DNA of 64,000 nucleotides. Source: Corbicula japonica. Lineage: Eukaryota; Mollusca; Bivalvia; Venerida; Cyrenidae. The notes below the pieces were generated by a model, which worked only from the letters and a program-made list of their open reading frames with translations, did not search any database and was not told the DNA's origin. The position numbers and the translations under genes were made by a program. Location of the stretch: assembly GCA_038501625.1 (NCBI GenBank), contig JAZAYU010000012.1, positions 9,176,001 through 9,240,000 of the forward strand, written 5' to 3'. Positions 62,876 through 64,000 of the stretch are shown here, one piece after another (the stretch's first letter is position 1; each line of letters starts with the position of its first letter).

Positions 62876-62903
62876 AACGGTTGTCGCGCCCGACAACCGT
62901 TAA
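62876..62903. repeat. Hairpin with AACGGTTGTCG stem
   Basis: AACGGTTGTCG pairs with CGACAACCGTT around a 4-nt centre. Confidence 0.7.
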
Positions 62904-63763
62904 CAAGCTTTGATTTATTTCTAACAAGCGTTAAATTCGCCGACAGCCGTTTATTCAAAATCGACATGTCATAATTTTCTGTTTCTTGCATTGTAAACAC
63001 AGGTCGCTTTTCAATACACACCTCATTCAAGGTTAAGCAATGGGCGATTTGACCAATCACAATCGATTACTTTACTACCAGCTGGATAACTCCGCCTCTC
63101 CACGTGGTAGAAGGTGTCGTTTGATCGTATTTTGGCTCTGCCGATGTTGGTATTCTCAATTAAAAGCGGGTGTGTTTGACATAATGTTCAATGATTTTTA
63201 CGAGATGCGATCATTAGTAATATTTTGGTTATTCTTTGTTCTGTGATTAGAAGACAAACACTTCGAAAATTGTACTGTATACATGTATGAAAATAATTGC
63301 GCGATAATTGATTTGTTTTAAACAAATCTATTGGCAAGTTGCAGTTGGAACTTAAATTGCAAAATAAATGCATTCTGTGGCATTTTACTGCGCTATCATC
63401 GTAACGATCAGTTCATTTTCGTCGGACACATTTTCAAGTATGCATGCGCGAAAGAACGACGACTCGTCGATTCTATCTTATTTCAAGAGAAACCGGCCTT
63501 GTGAGGCTTTTGCCAACTCCATCGGGCATTCTGAACTTCAAAATTCTAGAAATGAGATCGAGATCATTCCGAATAGCCCTTCAAGAGCGACTCTGACGTG
63601 CCAAGTACCCCTTCACGTCGTGAAATTACTCCCGACGCCGGAAGCGGTACCCCAACATGCCGAGACACTGAATCAACGCCGGCTACCTCGAACTGCCAGT
63701 TCGATCCAGTCAGGTGTCGATCCTAAGTGGAAGAAAGTTTACTCCTGGTTGCAAGAAGTTGGC

Positions 63764-63766
63764 AAT

Positions 63767-63822
<56 letters not shown>
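63764..63822. repeat. TA dinucleotide microsatellite
   Basis: About 28 TA repeats. Confidence 0.95.
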
Positions 63823-63824
<2 letters not shown>

Positions 63825-64000
63825 ATATCGTCAGATATGGGGTCTCTGTAATAAACCTTAATCAGGGGTTGTATATATATACTAAGAAATGTGGTAAGTT
63901 ACGGGTCTTACTTCGATATTATACCTATATGTGTGGTTCTATAAAGGTTACGGGGTATATATGGTACCCCGCTAATTAAATGTCATTTCTATGCACTATC

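Larger units (their letters stand above)
62135..64000. other. Right edge: PDE intron or unassigned sequence
   Basis: No further PDE exon found. Contains the two palindromes and the TA microsatellite. A 203-codon open frame at 63368-63979 has a low-complexity Tyr-Ile tail from the microsatellite and no recognised domain. Confidence 0.5.

Noticed and set aside
63368..63979. 203-codon open frame on the plus strand
   Set aside because: About a tenth of it is Tyr-Ile from a TA microsatellite, no domain was recognised, and no splice or homology support was seen. It might be a first exon, but I cannot support it.

Overview
This window is animal nuclear DNA, AT-rich and intron-rich, crowded with short mobile elements. 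The core sequences of its SINEs and its gene content suggest a mollusc, most likely a bivalve; that is inference, since I could run no search. Three protein-coding genes can be supported.

Positions 756-42529 (minus strand) hold the 5' half of DYNC2H1, the heavy chain of cytoplasmic dynein 2, the retrograde motor of intraflagellar transport. I could chain 39 coding exons from the start codon through the tail, linker, AAA1 and AAA2. They total 6,618 nt, or 2,206 codons, with matching phase at every junction; the gene continues off the left edge before AAA3. One junction (exon 12) needs a GC donor. Several introns carry tandem arrays or broken copies seeded at exon borders.

Positions 42546-49126 are the intergenic space between divergent genes. 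They contain a 672-bp LTR-int-LTR-int-LTR miniature retrotransposon whose 144-bp LTRs each carry a complete tRNA-like cloverleaf, and a large imperfect inverted duplication (about 44090-44720 against 45990-47230) that includes CCAAT/CRE-like promoter sequence.

Positions 49127-55849 (plus strand) hold a DCN1-like gene, ortholog of vertebrate DCUN1D4/DCUN1D5: eight coding exons, 230 residues, complete. It encodes a co-E3 that promotes cullin neddylation. In human, DCUN1D5 and DYNC2H1 are also head-to-head neighbours, so this pair looks like old conserved synteny.

Positions 61303-62134 (minus strand) hold the 3' end of a GAF-type cyclic-nucleotide phosphodiesterase (PDE5/6/11 group, closest to PDE6). 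The 81-nt exon that ends in the purine-binding glutamine is present twice in tandem, which suggests mutually exclusive splicing. The rest of the gene lies beyond the right edge.

Interspersed repeats fill the introns: about 45 copies of a palindromic TTAA-bounded MITE of roughly 240 bp (piggyBac-like ends), about 15 copies of a second foldback MITE (family B) that has grown into two different satellites, a third family with termini related to TACTGTGGTATCATTTA, two hAT-like elements with perfect 8-bp target duplications, a Tigger/pogo-like element nested in a MITE, several tRNA-derived SINEs, and local minisatellites. All coordinates and translations were worked out by eye from the sequence.
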